DNA of 35,872 nt from Spirochaetales bacterium Spiro_12. Lineage in GTDB: Bacteria; Spirochaetota; Spirochaetia; Treponematales; Rectinemataceae. The position numbers were made by a program, and so were the translations under genes. Of the stretch, positions 16,262 to 24,509 are shown in pieces. Under the pieces are notes generated by a model. It had not been told where the DNA came from. It saw nothing but the letters and a program-made list of their open reading frames with translations, and made no database searches. Within the stretch, counting starts at the first letter, position 1; every line of letters starts with the position of its first letter. The stretch is from positions 1 through 35,872 of the forward strand of contig LVBN01000057.1 of the NCBI GenBank assembly GCA_001603165.1. Direction: 5' to 3'.

Positions 16262-17536
16262 ATGCTGCTGGTCGCCATAGCTTTCATTTTCTTTCTCGCC
16301 ATCGGAATGCCCATCGCCTTCGCCATAGGCATTTCGGGAGTAACTTTCTTTCTCCAGCATCCCGAACTCCCTATGACGATGATAGTCCAGTTGCCCGTCT
16401 CCCAGACCCAGAACTTCACCCTCCTGGCGGTACCCCTCTTCATTCTCGCCGGAAATCTCATGAACGCCTCGGGCATAACCAACAGGTTGATACGGCTGGC
16501 CTCGGTGCTTACGGGCCACATGAGGGGAGGCCTGGGGCAGGTGAACGTCGTCCTCTCCACCCTCATGGGGGGCGTTTCAGGTTCGGCCATCGCCGACGCT
16601 TCCATGGAGGCGCGAATCCTCTCGCCGGCGATGATCAAGCAGGGCTACTCCCGGGGCTTCACCGCCAACTGCACGGCGTGGACAGCCCTCATTACGGCGA
16701 CGATTCCTCCCGGGGTGGGAATTATCCTTTACGGCACCACGGGCGAGGTATCGATAGGCCAGCTCTTCGCTGCGGGCATATTCACCGGCCTTTGCCTTAT
16801 GGTCGCTTACATGGTCACGGTCTGGGTCATAGCCACCCGGCGGGGCTACAAGCCCGAGCGCTCAAAAGCTTCCCTGCGGGAGAGAGCGGTGGCGATAAAG
16901 GAAAACATCTGGGCCTTGCTTTTTCCCATTCTGCTTCTGGTCGGAATAAGGGTTGGAATTTTCACGCCCTCCGAAGTGGGAGCCTTCGCCTGTGTGTATG
17001 CCATTCTGGTGGGCGTCTTCGCCTACAAGGAACTCACGTTTAAAAAACTCGTCCAGACCCTCGGTTCCTCGGTGCTGGATGTGGGCGCGATAATGTTCAT
17101 CATTGCCCTTTCGGGGATTTTCGGGTATGGAATTCCCTTCGAACGAGTCCCCGATATCTTGGAAGCGGCCATCCTCGGCTTATCGGCGAACAAGTTCATC
17201 GTCATGTTCATCATAATAGTAATCCTTACGATATTGGGCATGTTCATGGATGGTTCGGTGGTCATCCTTCTTTTCACGCCGATTTTTCTTCCCTTGGCGG
17301 TCAAGGTGGGCTGGAATCCCGTCCACTTCGGGATTCTGTTCTGCAGCATCATCACCATGGGCAACATGACGCCGCCGGTGGGTCTTGCCATGAGCGCGGT
17401 CTGTTCGGTGCTGGATATCCCCGTTTCCGAGTATGTCAGGGAGATGTGGCCATGGCTGTTGACAACCGTCATCGCCATCGCCGTATTGGTGTTTTTCCCG
17501 AACCTGGTATTAGCCTTGCCGAGACTGCTTTTCTGA
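16262..17536 (+). CDS. TRAP transporter large permease subunit, DctM family (system 1)
   Basis: A 424-aa protein with about 12-13 transmembrane helices of the DctM/SiaM type. Hallmarks are AIGMPIAFAIGISG in TM1, VPLFILAGNLMNASGI, GGVSGSAIADASMEARIL (substrate/Na+-site hairpin) and GNMTPPVGLAMSAVC in the second hairpin. It forms the transport channel for the substrate released by DctP. The ATG at 16262 gives the usual N-terminus one base after the dctQ stop; a GTG at 16253 with GGAAAGG just upstream would add three residues and overlap dctQ, so the true start could be either. It is followed after 12 bp by an SDR gene on the same strand. Confidence 0.93.
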   Translation: MLLVAIAFIFFLAIGMPIAFAIGISGVTFFLQHPELPMTMIVQLPVSQTQNFTLLAVPLFILAGNLMNASGITNRLIRLASVLTGHMRGGLGQVNVVLSTLMGGVSGSAIADASMEARILSPAMIKQGYSRGFTANCTAWTALITATIPPGVGIILYGTTGEVSIGQLFAAGIFTGLCLMVAYMVTVWVIATRRGYKPERSKASLRERAVAIKENIWALLFPILLLVGIRVGIFTPSEVGAFACVYAILVGVFAYKELTFKKLVQTLGSSVLDVGAIMFIIALSGIFGYGIPFERVPDILEAAILGLSANKFIVMFIIIVILTILGMFMDGSVVILLFTPIFLPLAVKVGWNPVHFGILFCSIITMGNMTPPVGLAMSAVCSVLDIPVSEYVREMWPWLLTTVIAIAVLVFFPNLVLALPRLLF

Positions 17537-17548
17537 AGAGGGGATGGT

Positions 17549-18289
17549 ATGGAGTTGCTGAATAAGGTGGCGATCATTACGGGCGCGGCGAGAGGTATCG
17601 GATTTGAAATCGCGCAATGCTTCGCCGAAGGCGGCGCGAGCGTCATACTGGTTGACCGCGCGGGCGCCGAAACGGCGGCGACGCGGCTTGCCGCGCGGGG
17701 GCTCGACGCGAGTTTCCGTACTCTCGACATCACCGACATGGAGGCGGTGGACGCCGCGGTGGCGGACGTCGTCGAAAAAAAGGCCAGGATCGATATTCTT
17801 GTGAATAACGCGGGGATCATCGCGCGGGGCTCCTTTGCGGAGTTGAGCCGCGAACAGTGGCTGCGGGTGATGGATGTCAACGTGAACGGCAATTTCTACC
17901 TGAGCAAGGCGGTTATTCCCCACATGATCAGGCAGAGAGGAGGCAACATCCTCAATATCACTTCCATCGCGGCCAAGATGGGCGACATCACGGCCGCGCC
18001 GGTTTATGGCGCGTCCAAGGGGGCGATCGATACTTTGACGAAGTCCTTGGCACGGCAATTGGCTTCCTCTGGTATACGGGTGAACGCGGTGGCCCCCCAC
18101 GCCATAGAGACCGACATGAGCGCCGAGTGGTCTGAGGAAAAAAGATGGGCTGTCATCGAGTCTATTCCCTTGCGGCGCATGGGTACGGCCCGCGAGGTGG
18201 CCGAAGCGGCGTTCTTCCTGGTGTCGGATAAGGCCGCATTTATCACCGGCGAGACCTTGAACGTCAACGGCGGTTACCTGATGGACTGA
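17549..18289 (+). CDS. SDR family NAD(P)-dependent oxidoreductase (TRAP-1 operon)
   Basis: A 246-aa classical short-chain dehydrogenase. Visible are TGAARGIG (cofactor loop, about residues 12-19), D33 in LVDR after beta-2 (suggesting NAD preference), LVNNAG (about 88-93), the catalytic Ser in ITSIAAKMG, YGASK (Y and K of YxxxK, about residues 153-157) and the VNAVAPHAIETDM loop. It resembles FabG/gluconate 5-dehydrogenase-like enzymes. Being last in the TRAP operon it most likely oxidises or reduces the imported sugar acid; a fatty-acid role is unlikely from the context. It has Shine-Dalgarno AGGGGATGG and is followed by a nested hairpin terminator. Confidence 0.91.
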   Translation: MELLNKVAIITGAARGIGFEIAQCFAEGGASVILVDRAGAETAATRLAARGLDASFRTLDITDMEAVDAAVADVVEKKARIDILVNNAGIIARGSFAELSREQWLRVMDVNVNGNFYLSKAVIPHMIRQRGGNILNITSIAAKMGDITAAPVYGASKGAIDTLTKSLARQLASSGIRVNAVAPHAIETDMSAEWSEEKRWAVIESIPLRRMGTAREVAEAAFFLVSDKAAFITGETLNVNGGYLMD

Positions 18290-18317
18290 CGAGGGTATCG
18301 AATCGGTCCATCGAAGC

Positions 18318-18360
18318 AGCCTGATCGAGCCGTTTGGGACGGCTTTATGCTTTTCAGGCT
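18318..18360. terminator. nested hairpin between convergent SDR and GntR genes
   Basis: The inner stem is AGCCGT (18328-18333) with ACGGCT (18339-18344), then TTATGCTTTT. The outer stem is AGCCTGA (18318-18324) with TCAGGCT (18354-18360), which includes the GntR stop codon. It probably terminates the TRAP-1 operon and possibly the convergent regulator gene. Confidence 0.6.
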
Positions 18361-19049
18361 TCGGCCGCAGTCTCCCGCGAGGTGAAGAACTCACCGCTGA
18401 GGATATTTTGCCTGCTGATTCTCAAGTGCTTTTCGATTATGTCGACCGCGGCGGGCGAGTGCTTCGCCAAGGCTTCGACCAGATCAACGTGGTCGATGAA
18501 GGTTTGCGAAACGTTGGGCTTGATTCCTATATCGTACATGTAGTTCATATTGAGGTGGATATTCAACTCCTTGTACGATTTGCTCACGAATTCGTTGTCG
18601 ACCAAATCGCACAACGCTTTGTGGAATTGACCGTCGTAACGGATGTACTTCTTGAGATCAATAGGCTCCTTTTCCATCAGCATCCGCATGGAATCGATTA
18701 TTTTTCGCAGTTCCGAAAGCCGGGATCCTTCGATCGTCGAATAAATAGCCTTTACGCAATAAACCTCCAGAAGTTCGCGCACGTCGATAGCCGATAAAAT
18801 GGTCTTTTTAGTGGGTTTACGGAGCAAGCACATGCTCCGTGGGCGGATCTCGACGACGCCATCCATCTCCAGCCTCTTCAGGGCTTCGCGAATGGGCATC
18901 ATGCTCACTTTGAGTTCTTCCGACAATTTTTTCGTGCTGATCGTTTGTCCGTATTTGAACTTTCCGCTGCTGATCGAGTTGCAGAGGTGAAGATACACTT
19001 GTTCCGCGAGGCTGCGTCGTTCTATCGCAATAAATTCCTTATCGTCCAT
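18354..19049 (-). CDS. GntR family transcriptional regulator with FCD ligand-binding domain
   Basis: A 231-aa regulator. The N-terminal winged helix (about residues 12-72) has the GntR pattern GQTISTKKLSEELKVS followed by REALKRLEMDGVVEIRP. The C-terminal part is all-helical and fits the FCD domain (D..FH..L, with the metal-ligand His in GQFHKALCDLV, and a C-terminal HVDLVEALAKHSPAAVDIIEKHL block). FadR-subfamily proteins with FCD domains bind organic or sugar acids and control their catabolic operons. It is convergent with TRAP operon 1 and likely controls it, and perhaps TRAP operon 2. The start has AAAGGA upstream of the ATG at 19049. Confidence 0.92.
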   Translation of the reverse strand: MDDKEFIAIERRSLAEQVYLHLCNSISSGKFKYGQTISTKKLSEELKVSMMPIREALKRLEMDGVVEIRPRSMCLLRKPTKKTILSAIDVRELLEVYCVKAIYSTIEGSRLSELRKIIDSMRMLMEKEPIDLKKYIRYDGQFHKALCDLVDNEFVSKSYKELNIHLNMNYMYDIGIKPNVSQTFIDHVDLVEALAKHSPAAVDIIEKHLRISRQNILSGEFFTSRETAAEA

Positions 19050-19102
19050 GTCGTGTCCTTTTCGCCGAAGTTTCCTAGGGAAATTCGATAGTTTTCTGCA
19101 AT

Positions 19103-19131
19103 CTGGTATCTATTATATCTGATTCTACCAT
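19103..19131. promoter_or_regulatory. candidate autoregulatory site and -10 region of the GntR gene
   Basis: On the minus strand a TATAAT hexamer lies in this AT-rich tract. It is framed on the plus strand by TGGTA (about 19104-19108) and TACCA (about 19126-19130), an inverted repeat resembling GntR-family half sites. The -35 is weak. Confidence 0.35.
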
Positions 19132-19140
19132 AAAAACCGC

Positions 19141-19176
19141 AAAAAATAAAGGCGAGGCGGCGATGTCCGCCGCCTC
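19141..19176 (-). terminator. intrinsic terminator of the transketolase/TRAP-2 operon
   Basis: The stem pairs GAGGCGGCG (19154-19162) with CGCCGCCTC (19168-19176) around a 5-nt loop. On the minus strand it is followed by GCC, TTT, A and a run of T. It lies 28 bp past the transketolase stop. Confidence 0.85.
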
Positions 19177-19203
19177 ACCATAAGGACCCGTCAATCCATG
19201 AAT

Positions 19204-21204
19204 CTATAGCGAAGCGAGAATCATTTTTGCGAAGGCGTCGACGGTAAAGCCCAGGTGCGCCGCCACCTTGTCGCCGGGGCCCGACTCGCCGAAGCGTTCG
19301 ATGGAGAGAATCCGATCCGGTTCGGCGATCCGCTCCCAACCCATCGCGACGCCGGCTTCAGCGACGAAAACCTTGGCGGGTGGCGCGAGAATGGCCTCCC
19401 TGACCGGAGCGGGCGCGGCGAAGAAGGCATTTCTGTCGGGCACGGACACGACCCGGATCGAGAGCTGGGGTTTTTCCGATTTGAGCCTGTCGGCCGTCGC
19501 CAAGGCGAGGGAAACTTCCGAGCCCGAGGCGACGAGGCAAAGGTCGGGAGCGCCGGAGCTGTTGCTCACCACGTAAGCGCCCAAGCCCATGGTATAAGGC
19601 CATTCCGGGTCGTCCTTCTCCATCACCGGCAGGTTCTGCCTGCTCAAGGCAAGCACCGTCGGACCATCGGTGTTTTCCATCGCCAGCCGCCATGCCACGG
19701 CCGTCTCCTCCGCGTCGGCGGGACGCAGGACCTTGCAGTTGGGAATAGCCCGCAGCGAAGCCAGGGTTTCCACCGGCTGATGGGTGGGACCGTCCTCGCC
19801 GATGTATACCGAATCGTGGGTCAGCACATAGATGACCGGGAGCTTCATCAAGGCGGCCAGGCGCAGCGAGGGCCGCAGATAGTCGGCAAAGACCAGGAAT
19901 GTGGCTACGAAGGGTCTGAACCCACCGTAGAGAGCCAGGCCGTTGGCGATGGCCGCCATGCCGTGTTCCCGTACGCCGAAGCGTATATAGCGGCCGCCGG
20001 GGTTGCCCGCCGTAAAGTCCAAGGGCAGTCCGGATGGATTAGCCGGTAGCTGGGTGACGTTGGGGCTGGTGAGGTCCGCCGATCCGCCCACAAGGTTCGG
20101 CCAGGAGGTGGCCACCGCCGCGAGGGCCTTTCCGGAGGCGTTCCGGGTGGCGATCTTGTCGCCTTTGGCGAAGGCGGGCAAGTCCAGAGCCTTGAGCGGT
20201 CTGTTGAAGAACCAGGCGCTCAACTCCTCGGACTTTTCCGGATTGGCTTTGCCCCAGGCTTCGTAAACCTTCTGCCAGACATCCTTGCGCGCTTTGAGCT
20301 CGGCCCTGCGCTTTTCGAAATACGCATAGGCTTCGGGGGCCACCCAGAAGGGCTTGTCCAGGGGAATGCCCATCGCCGTTTTGGCCTTGGCGGCTTCCTC
20401 CTCGCCCAAAGGAGAGCCATGGATGCCCGCGGTGCCCTGTTTGTTGGGCGAACCCTTGCCGATGATACTTTTGAGGACGATCAGGCTGGGCTTGCGGGCT
20501 TCCGCCTTAGCCCTGGCGGTCAGGGCCGCCAGTCCGGCGAAATCGTACATATCGCCGGAGAGCACCTGCCAGCCATAGGATTCAAAACGGGCGCCCACAT
20601 CCTCGGTAAAGGCAAGGCCGGTGGAGCCGTCTATGGAAATCCCATTGGAATCGTAGTAAACGATAAGCTTGCCCAGGCCGAGATGTCCCGCCAATGAACA
20701 GGCTTCGGCCGACACCCCCTCCATGAGGCAGCCGTCACCGGCCAGCACGTAGGTGTAGTGATCGATGACCTTGGAAGCGGCGGTATTGAGCCTGGCGGCC
20801 ATCATACGCTCGCCGATGGCCATTCCCACCGCCGTGGCCACACCCTGACCCAGGGGGCCGGTGGTGGTTTCCACTCCGGGGGTGACGCCGTACTCAGGGT
20901 GTCCGGCGCACTTGGAACCGACTTGGCGGAAACTCTTTATATCCTCCAGGCTTAAGGGGAATCCGGCCATATGCAGTATGGAGTAAAGCAGCATCGAGCC
21001 ATGACCGGCGGAAAGCACAAACCTGTCGCGGTTGATCCAGGAAGGGTCGCCGGCGTCATACGCCATCTCGTGGCCATAGAGATAGGCTGCCAGCTCGGCG
21101 GCGCCCAGCGGAAGCCCCGGATGGCCCGAATTGGCCTTATTGATCGCGTCGATGCTCAAGCTGCGTATCGACAGAGCGATTTTTTCCAACGATTTGATAT
21201 CCAT
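19204..21204 (-). CDS. tkt: transketolase
   Basis: A full-length 666-aa transketolase, a thiamine-diphosphate enzyme of the non-oxidative pentose phosphate pathway that moves two-carbon units between sugar phosphates. Visible are SGHPGLPLGAAELA (about residues 26-39), DRFVLSAGHGSMLLY, GHPEYGVTPGVETTTGPLGQG, the ThDP/Mg motif GDGCLMEG with the downstream DSNGISIDG, the pyrimidine-domain block RFGVREHGMAAIANG and HDSVYIGEDGPTHQP. Shine-Dalgarno AAGGAG precedes the ATG at 21204. It lies 127 bp behind a Gfo/Idh/MocA gene on the same strand. A TATAGT hexamer at 21236-21241 could give it its own promoter. Its position behind a TRAP operon suggests a dedicated copy for pentose or sugar-acid catabolism, though it could be the only one in the genome. 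Confidence 0.96.
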   Translation of the reverse strand: MDIKSLEKIALSIRSLSIDAINKANSGHPGLPLGAAELAAYLYGHEMAYDAGDPSWINRDRFVLSAGHGSMLLYSILHMAGFPLSLEDIKSFRQVGSKCAGHPEYGVTPGVETTTGPLGQGVATAVGMAIGERMMAARLNTAASKVIDHYTYVLAGDGCLMEGVSAEACSLAGHLGLGKLIVYYDSNGISIDGSTGLAFTEDVGARFESYGWQVLSGDMYDFAGLAALTARAKAEARKPSLIVLKSIIGKGSPNKQGTAGIHGSPLGEEEAAKAKTAMGIPLDKPFWVAPEAYAYFEKRRAELKARKDVWQKVYEAWGKANPEKSEELSAWFFNRPLKALDLPAFAKGDKIATRNASGKALAAVATSWPNLVGGSADLTSPNVTQLPANPSGLPLDFTAGNPGGRYIRFGVREHGMAAIANGLALYGGFRPFVATFLVFADYLRPSLRLAALMKLPVIYVLTHDSVYIGEDGPTHQPVETLASLRAIPNCKVLRPADAEETAVAWRLAMENTDGPTVLALSRQNLPVMEKDDPEWPYTMGLGAYVVSNSSGAPDLCLVASGSEVSLALATADRLKSEKPQLSIRVVSVPDRNAFFAAPAPVREAILAPPAKVFVAEAGVAMGWERIAEPDRILSIERFGESGPGDKVAAHLGFTVDAFAKMILASL

Positions 21205-21331
21205 ACGTTAACTCCTTAGTAAGGTTGAGTGTCCCACTATACCGAAAAACGGCGATTCTTTGTAGTCTTTTTCGCCAATGCCCACAATGTTAGCTTACGC
21301 GTCGCCCGGGACATCGCTCCTGCTACGGTCC

Positions 21332-22486
21332 TTAGCGCCCCAGATCCCTTCCCAGGGTGATCTTGGACGCGCTGAAGTTGTCCACGCTCTTCTTTTTCTC
21401 GTGGAATTTCGGCATCAGCCGGACCATGCTTTCCTTGCGATAAAAGGAATCCTCCGTCCCGAGAGGGAAGGTCACAGGAGCGCCGCTCACCGAGGACTTA
21501 TAGATGCCCATTATCAGCTCGATGGTTTTTCTTCCGGTCCGGCCGTCCAGCGCTATAGGTTCCTCCCCTCGTATGGCGCGCAAGAAATTGCCCAGCTGCG
21601 CGTCATGGCCTTCGAGTTCAAGATCGGGTAGGGCGAGATAAGCGTCTTCCAGGACCTTTCTGCCCGCTCCGTCATCCTCGGGAAATCCGTTCGGAAGAGA
21701 CTTGTTCGCCGAAACGGTCCAGGGAACGCCGACCGAACCCCTGTCTCCCTCCACGGTTATGCTCTGCCGTTCCCCGTGGCTCACCAATGAGCAGGTGAAA
21801 TGGACAATCTTGTCCTTGTAGTCGAAGACGGCGAAGCCCAGATCCTCGCACTCCGAGTTGTCGTGGCCCACATTGTGGATCGACGCCCTCACCCTGGAAG
21901 GCATGCCGAAGAGATAGTGCATAAGGTCAAGGTAATGGACAGCGTGACTCATGAAGCAGCCCCCCGATTCCTGGGCCCAGGTTCCCCTCCACCAAAGGTC
22001 GTAGTAGACCGGGGACCTCCACCAGAGAGAATCGAAGTTGGCATAGGAAACGCTTCCCAAAAGGCCTTTGTCCAGCATTCGCTTAAGCTTTGCCACCGGC
22101 GTCTTGTAGCGGTTCTGACTCACGATTCCCAGGATAGTTCCGCTCGTTTCGGCGGCGAGAATCATCCTGTCGCATTCCTCCAGCGAACCTGCCATGGGCT
22201 TTTCCACCAGCACATGCTTGCCTGCGCGCAAGCCCGCCTCCGCGGCCGAACAGTGGGCGTTGGGCGGCAGGCAGATGCTCACCGCGTCCACATTCGGGTC
22301 GGCCATCAATTCGCCGAGATCGCCGTACACCCTCGCTTTCAGCCCTTTTCCCACCGCTACAGCCTCGGCCTTGTCCTTGAAGCTATCGCAGACCGCCACC
22401 ACCTGGCACAGTTGGGGGAAACACTTGTACGAATCGATATGGACCCCGGCGATAGCCCCGGCGCCCGCGATGCCGATCTTAATCAT
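21332..22486 (-). CDS. Gfo/Idh/MocA family oxidoreductase
   Basis: A 384-aa NAD(P)-dependent sugar dehydrogenase-like protein. The N-terminal Rossmann domain begins IGIAGAGAIAGVHIDSY (3-19), followed by the substrate/cofactor motif VLVEKPMAGS (the EKP motif with its catalytic-site Lys, about residues 92-101). The C-terminal domain has GGCFMSHAVHYLDLMHYLFG, with the His residues that act in catalysis in this family. Members oxidise or epimerise sugars, inositols or their acids; the exact substrate is unknown. Shine-Dalgarno AGGAGG precedes the ATG at 22486. It sits between TRAP subunit genes and transketolase on the same strand, so it probably works on the TRAP-2 substrate. Confidence 0.92.
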   Translation of the reverse strand: MIKIGIAGAGAIAGVHIDSYKCFPQLCQVVAVCDSFKDKAEAVAVGKGLKARVYGDLGELMADPNVDAVSICLPPNAHCSAAEAGLRAGKHVLVEKPMAGSLEECDRMILAAETSGTILGIVSQNRYKTPVAKLKRMLDKGLLGSVSYANFDSLWWRSPVYYDLWWRGTWAQESGGCFMSHAVHYLDLMHYLFGMPSRVRASIHNVGHDNSECEDLGFAVFDYKDKIVHFTCSLVSHGERQSITVEGDRGSVGVPWTVSANKSLPNGFPEDDGAGRKVLEDAYLALPDLELEGHDAQLGNFLRAIRGEEPIALDGRTGRKTIELIMGIYKSSVSGAPVTFPLGTEDSFYRKESMVRLMPKFHEKKKSVDNFSASKITLGRDLGR

Positions 22487-22566
22487 GGCTGCCTCCTGAT
22501 ATAGTTCCCCTTGGAAATCGGGGCTCGCGGCTTGATGGCCCCAAAGCCTCCTTCTTACGTATCGCC

Positions 22567-23856
22567 TCAGCTGCCGCCCAGAATTAGGGTCGGGAGGGTC
22601 ACGACGAGCTGAGGTATAAAGAAACTCAATAAAATTGTTACCATTATCGTGACGATAAAGGGAAGAAGTGGTTTTACCGCCCTATCTATGGGGAGCTTGG
22701 CTATGCCGCAGGAGACGAAGAGAAAAGACCCCACCGGGGGCGTTATCGCTCCCACCTGCATCATGATCACCATGACGACGCCGTAATGAATTGGATCGAA
22801 ACCGAAGGAATTTCCTATGCTCAAGATCGTCGCGGCCAGCATGGCGATCAGGACCGTCGGGTCCAGGAACATGCCCAGAACGAATATCACGAACATGAGA
22901 AAAAGCGTGCCCAGAACTGGATTGGCGATCACGTTCACCACATAGTCGGTTACGTTGGCTTGAAAGCGCATGCGAACCAGTACGTTGGACAAGGCTCCCG
23001 TGGCCGCGATGGTGATCATCACCACCGCGGTGGTCACCGCCGAATTCTTTAAAATCGAGATCAAATCCCTGGGCTTCAGTTTTTTCGAAATAAAGAAACC
23101 ATAGAAAAGGCCATAGACTATGGCGATCACACCCGATTCGGTGGCTGTCACGATACCTGAAATAATGCCCCCGATGATGATAAGAGGCATGAGAAGGGCG
23201 CCGATGGAGCGTTTCAGCGTACCTGCCAATCGTCTGAGCGAGAAAGGATGGGTGGGGATATTATAACCGCGTCGGGAGTATTCGATTCTGTTCCAGAGCA
23301 TTTGGAGCGCCGCTATTGCGAGGCCCGGCGCTATGCCACCCAGGAAAAGCCTGCTCACCGGAATCTCCGTATAGTAGGAATAGAGAATCATGGCGATGCT
23401 CGGAGGAATTATGGGGCTGAGCATGGACGAGCCGGCGGTCACCGCCACCGCATAGTCCTTGTCGTAACCCTGTTTTTCCATGGCGGGGATGAGCATGCCT
23501 CCGATCGCCGATGCGTCGGCTATTCCCGAGCCCTGAATGCCCCCGAAAAACATGGAAGCCAGAATATTCACGTGGCCTAAGCCACCCTTGAACTGTCCCA
23601 CCATCGAGTCGGAAAGGTCCACGATTCGATCGGTGATATCCGATTTGGCCATAATATTGCCTGCGATGATGAAGAAGGGTATGGCCATGAGGGAAAAGGC
23701 GTTGACGCTGCCGAACATTTTTATAACCACCAGATTGAGCGGAAGCCCCATGCCGAGCATAAAACAAACGGTGGTGAGGATGAGGGCCATGTAGATGGGA
23801 AGGCCGGCGAAGATAAAGGCCAAAAGCACGGCGAATACAAGCCATATCTGCCACAT
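22567..23856 (-). CDS. TRAP transporter large permease subunit, DctM family (system 2)
   Basis: A 429-aa membrane protein with about 12-13 helices, paralogous to the DctM of system 1. Diagnostic blocks are FAGLPIYMALIL in TM1, IPFFIIAGNIMAKSDITDRIVDLSDSM (read from about residue 60), FFGGIQGSGIADASAIGGMLIPAM and GAITPPVGSFLFVSCGIA. It pairs with the DctQ encoded 66 bp upstream. Shine-Dalgarno GAGGAG precedes the ATG at 23856. The gap of 80 bp to the next gene (Gfo/Idh/MocA) contains no terminator that I can see, so the genes are likely co-transcribed. Confidence 0.94.
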   Translation of the reverse strand: MWQIWLVFAVLLAFIFAGLPIYMALILTTVCFMLGMGLPLNLVVIKMFGSVNAFSLMAIPFFIIAGNIMAKSDITDRIVDLSDSMVGQFKGGLGHVNILASMFFGGIQGSGIADASAIGGMLIPAMEKQGYDKDYAVAVTAGSSMLSPIIPPSIAMILYSYYTEIPVSRLFLGGIAPGLAIAALQMLWNRIEYSRRGYNIPTHPFSLRRLAGTLKRSIGALLMPLIIIGGIISGIVTATESGVIAIVYGLFYGFFISKKLKPRDLISILKNSAVTTAVVMITIAATGALSNVLVRMRFQANVTDYVVNVIANPVLGTLFLMFVIFVLGMFLDPTVLIAMLAATILSIGNSFGFDPIHYGVVMVIMMQVGAITPPVGSFLFVSCGIAKLPIDRAVKPLLPFIVTIMVTILLSFFIPQLVVTLPTLILGGS

Positions 23857-23922
23857 GCAGCAACTCCTCGGTGGTTTCTTGTTTTAATTTCTCTAGAACT
23901 CGATCAGATTCTCGACATTTTT

Positions 23923-24423
23923 CTATTCGGAAAGCATTTTCAACTTGTAATCGCTCCCGTAAGCTAGTTTGTAGCCGTACTCGAAGAGCTCGAACAAGCA
24001 GCCTGCCGGAATAGCGGCATAGAAGACGGCCATGGATATTTGGATATTCTGAAGTCTGCTCATCACGTTCATGGAGGTGTAGACGTAGCCTTTCCAGGTC
24101 AAGATTCCCAGGAGCACGATGACGATTAGATCGATGAGGGTATCGGCGATATGCCGGAGCTTGGCCGAGGCGATCTTGGCGAGAAAAAGATCGACGGTAA
24201 AGTGTGCCTTTTCTCTCATCCCGATGCTTATCCCCAAAAAAATGACCCAGATCGCCGAAAGTCGCAGCACCTCGTCGCCCCAGGCAAAGGGACGCAATCG
24301 CAAAAAGGTAAAGTATCTGAGTATGATCTGTATAAAGCAAAGAATTATGGTAAAAGAAGATATTGAAACAAGTAATGCGGTGCGCGTTCGATCGAAAAAG
24401 CGATAGATTTTTTTTGCCGTCAC
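23923..24423 (-). CDS. TRAP transporter small membrane subunit, DctQ family (system 2)
   Basis: A 166-aa, four-helix DctQ protein, the same length as its counterpart in system 1. The signature WGDEVLRLSAIWVIFLGISIGMREKAHFTVDLF matches the DctQ pattern of an acidic residue before TM2 and a conserved loop after it (about residues 48-80, read in parts). The start is taken as GTG at 24423 with AAAGGA 8-9 nt upstream, since no ATG is near. It lies between the receptor and permease genes, after a 13-bp hairpin. Confidence 0.9.
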   Translation of the reverse strand: MTAKKIYRFFDRTRTALLVSISSFTIILCFIQIILRYFTFLRLRPFAWGDEVLRLSAIWVIFLGISIGMREKAHFTVDLFLAKIASAKLRHIADTLIDLIVIVLLGILTWKGYVYTSMNVMSRLQNIQISMAVFYAAIPAGCLFELFEYGYKLAYGSDYKLKMLSE

Positions 24424-24450
24424 GGAGACTTCCTTTATCCTGATACCACA

Positions 24451-24485
24451 CCAGGTAGTTCCCTGTTTTAGCGGGAACTACCTGG
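24451..24485 (-). repeat. 13-bp perfect hairpin between dctP and dctQ of TRAP system 2
   Basis: CCAGGTAGTTCCC (24451-24463), a 9-nt loop, and its exact complement (24473-24485). No T-run follows on the minus strand, so it is more likely an mRNA 3'-end stabiliser or processing site for the receptor message than a terminator. Confidence 0.7.
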
Positions 24486-24509
24486 CGAAAAGAGAAAATC
24501 GAAGCTGGA

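Noticed and set aside
17023-17892. 289-codon minus-strand open frame across dctM and the SDR gene
   Set aside because: Met/Thr/Ser-rich shadow translation of membrane-protein codons; no family resemblance.
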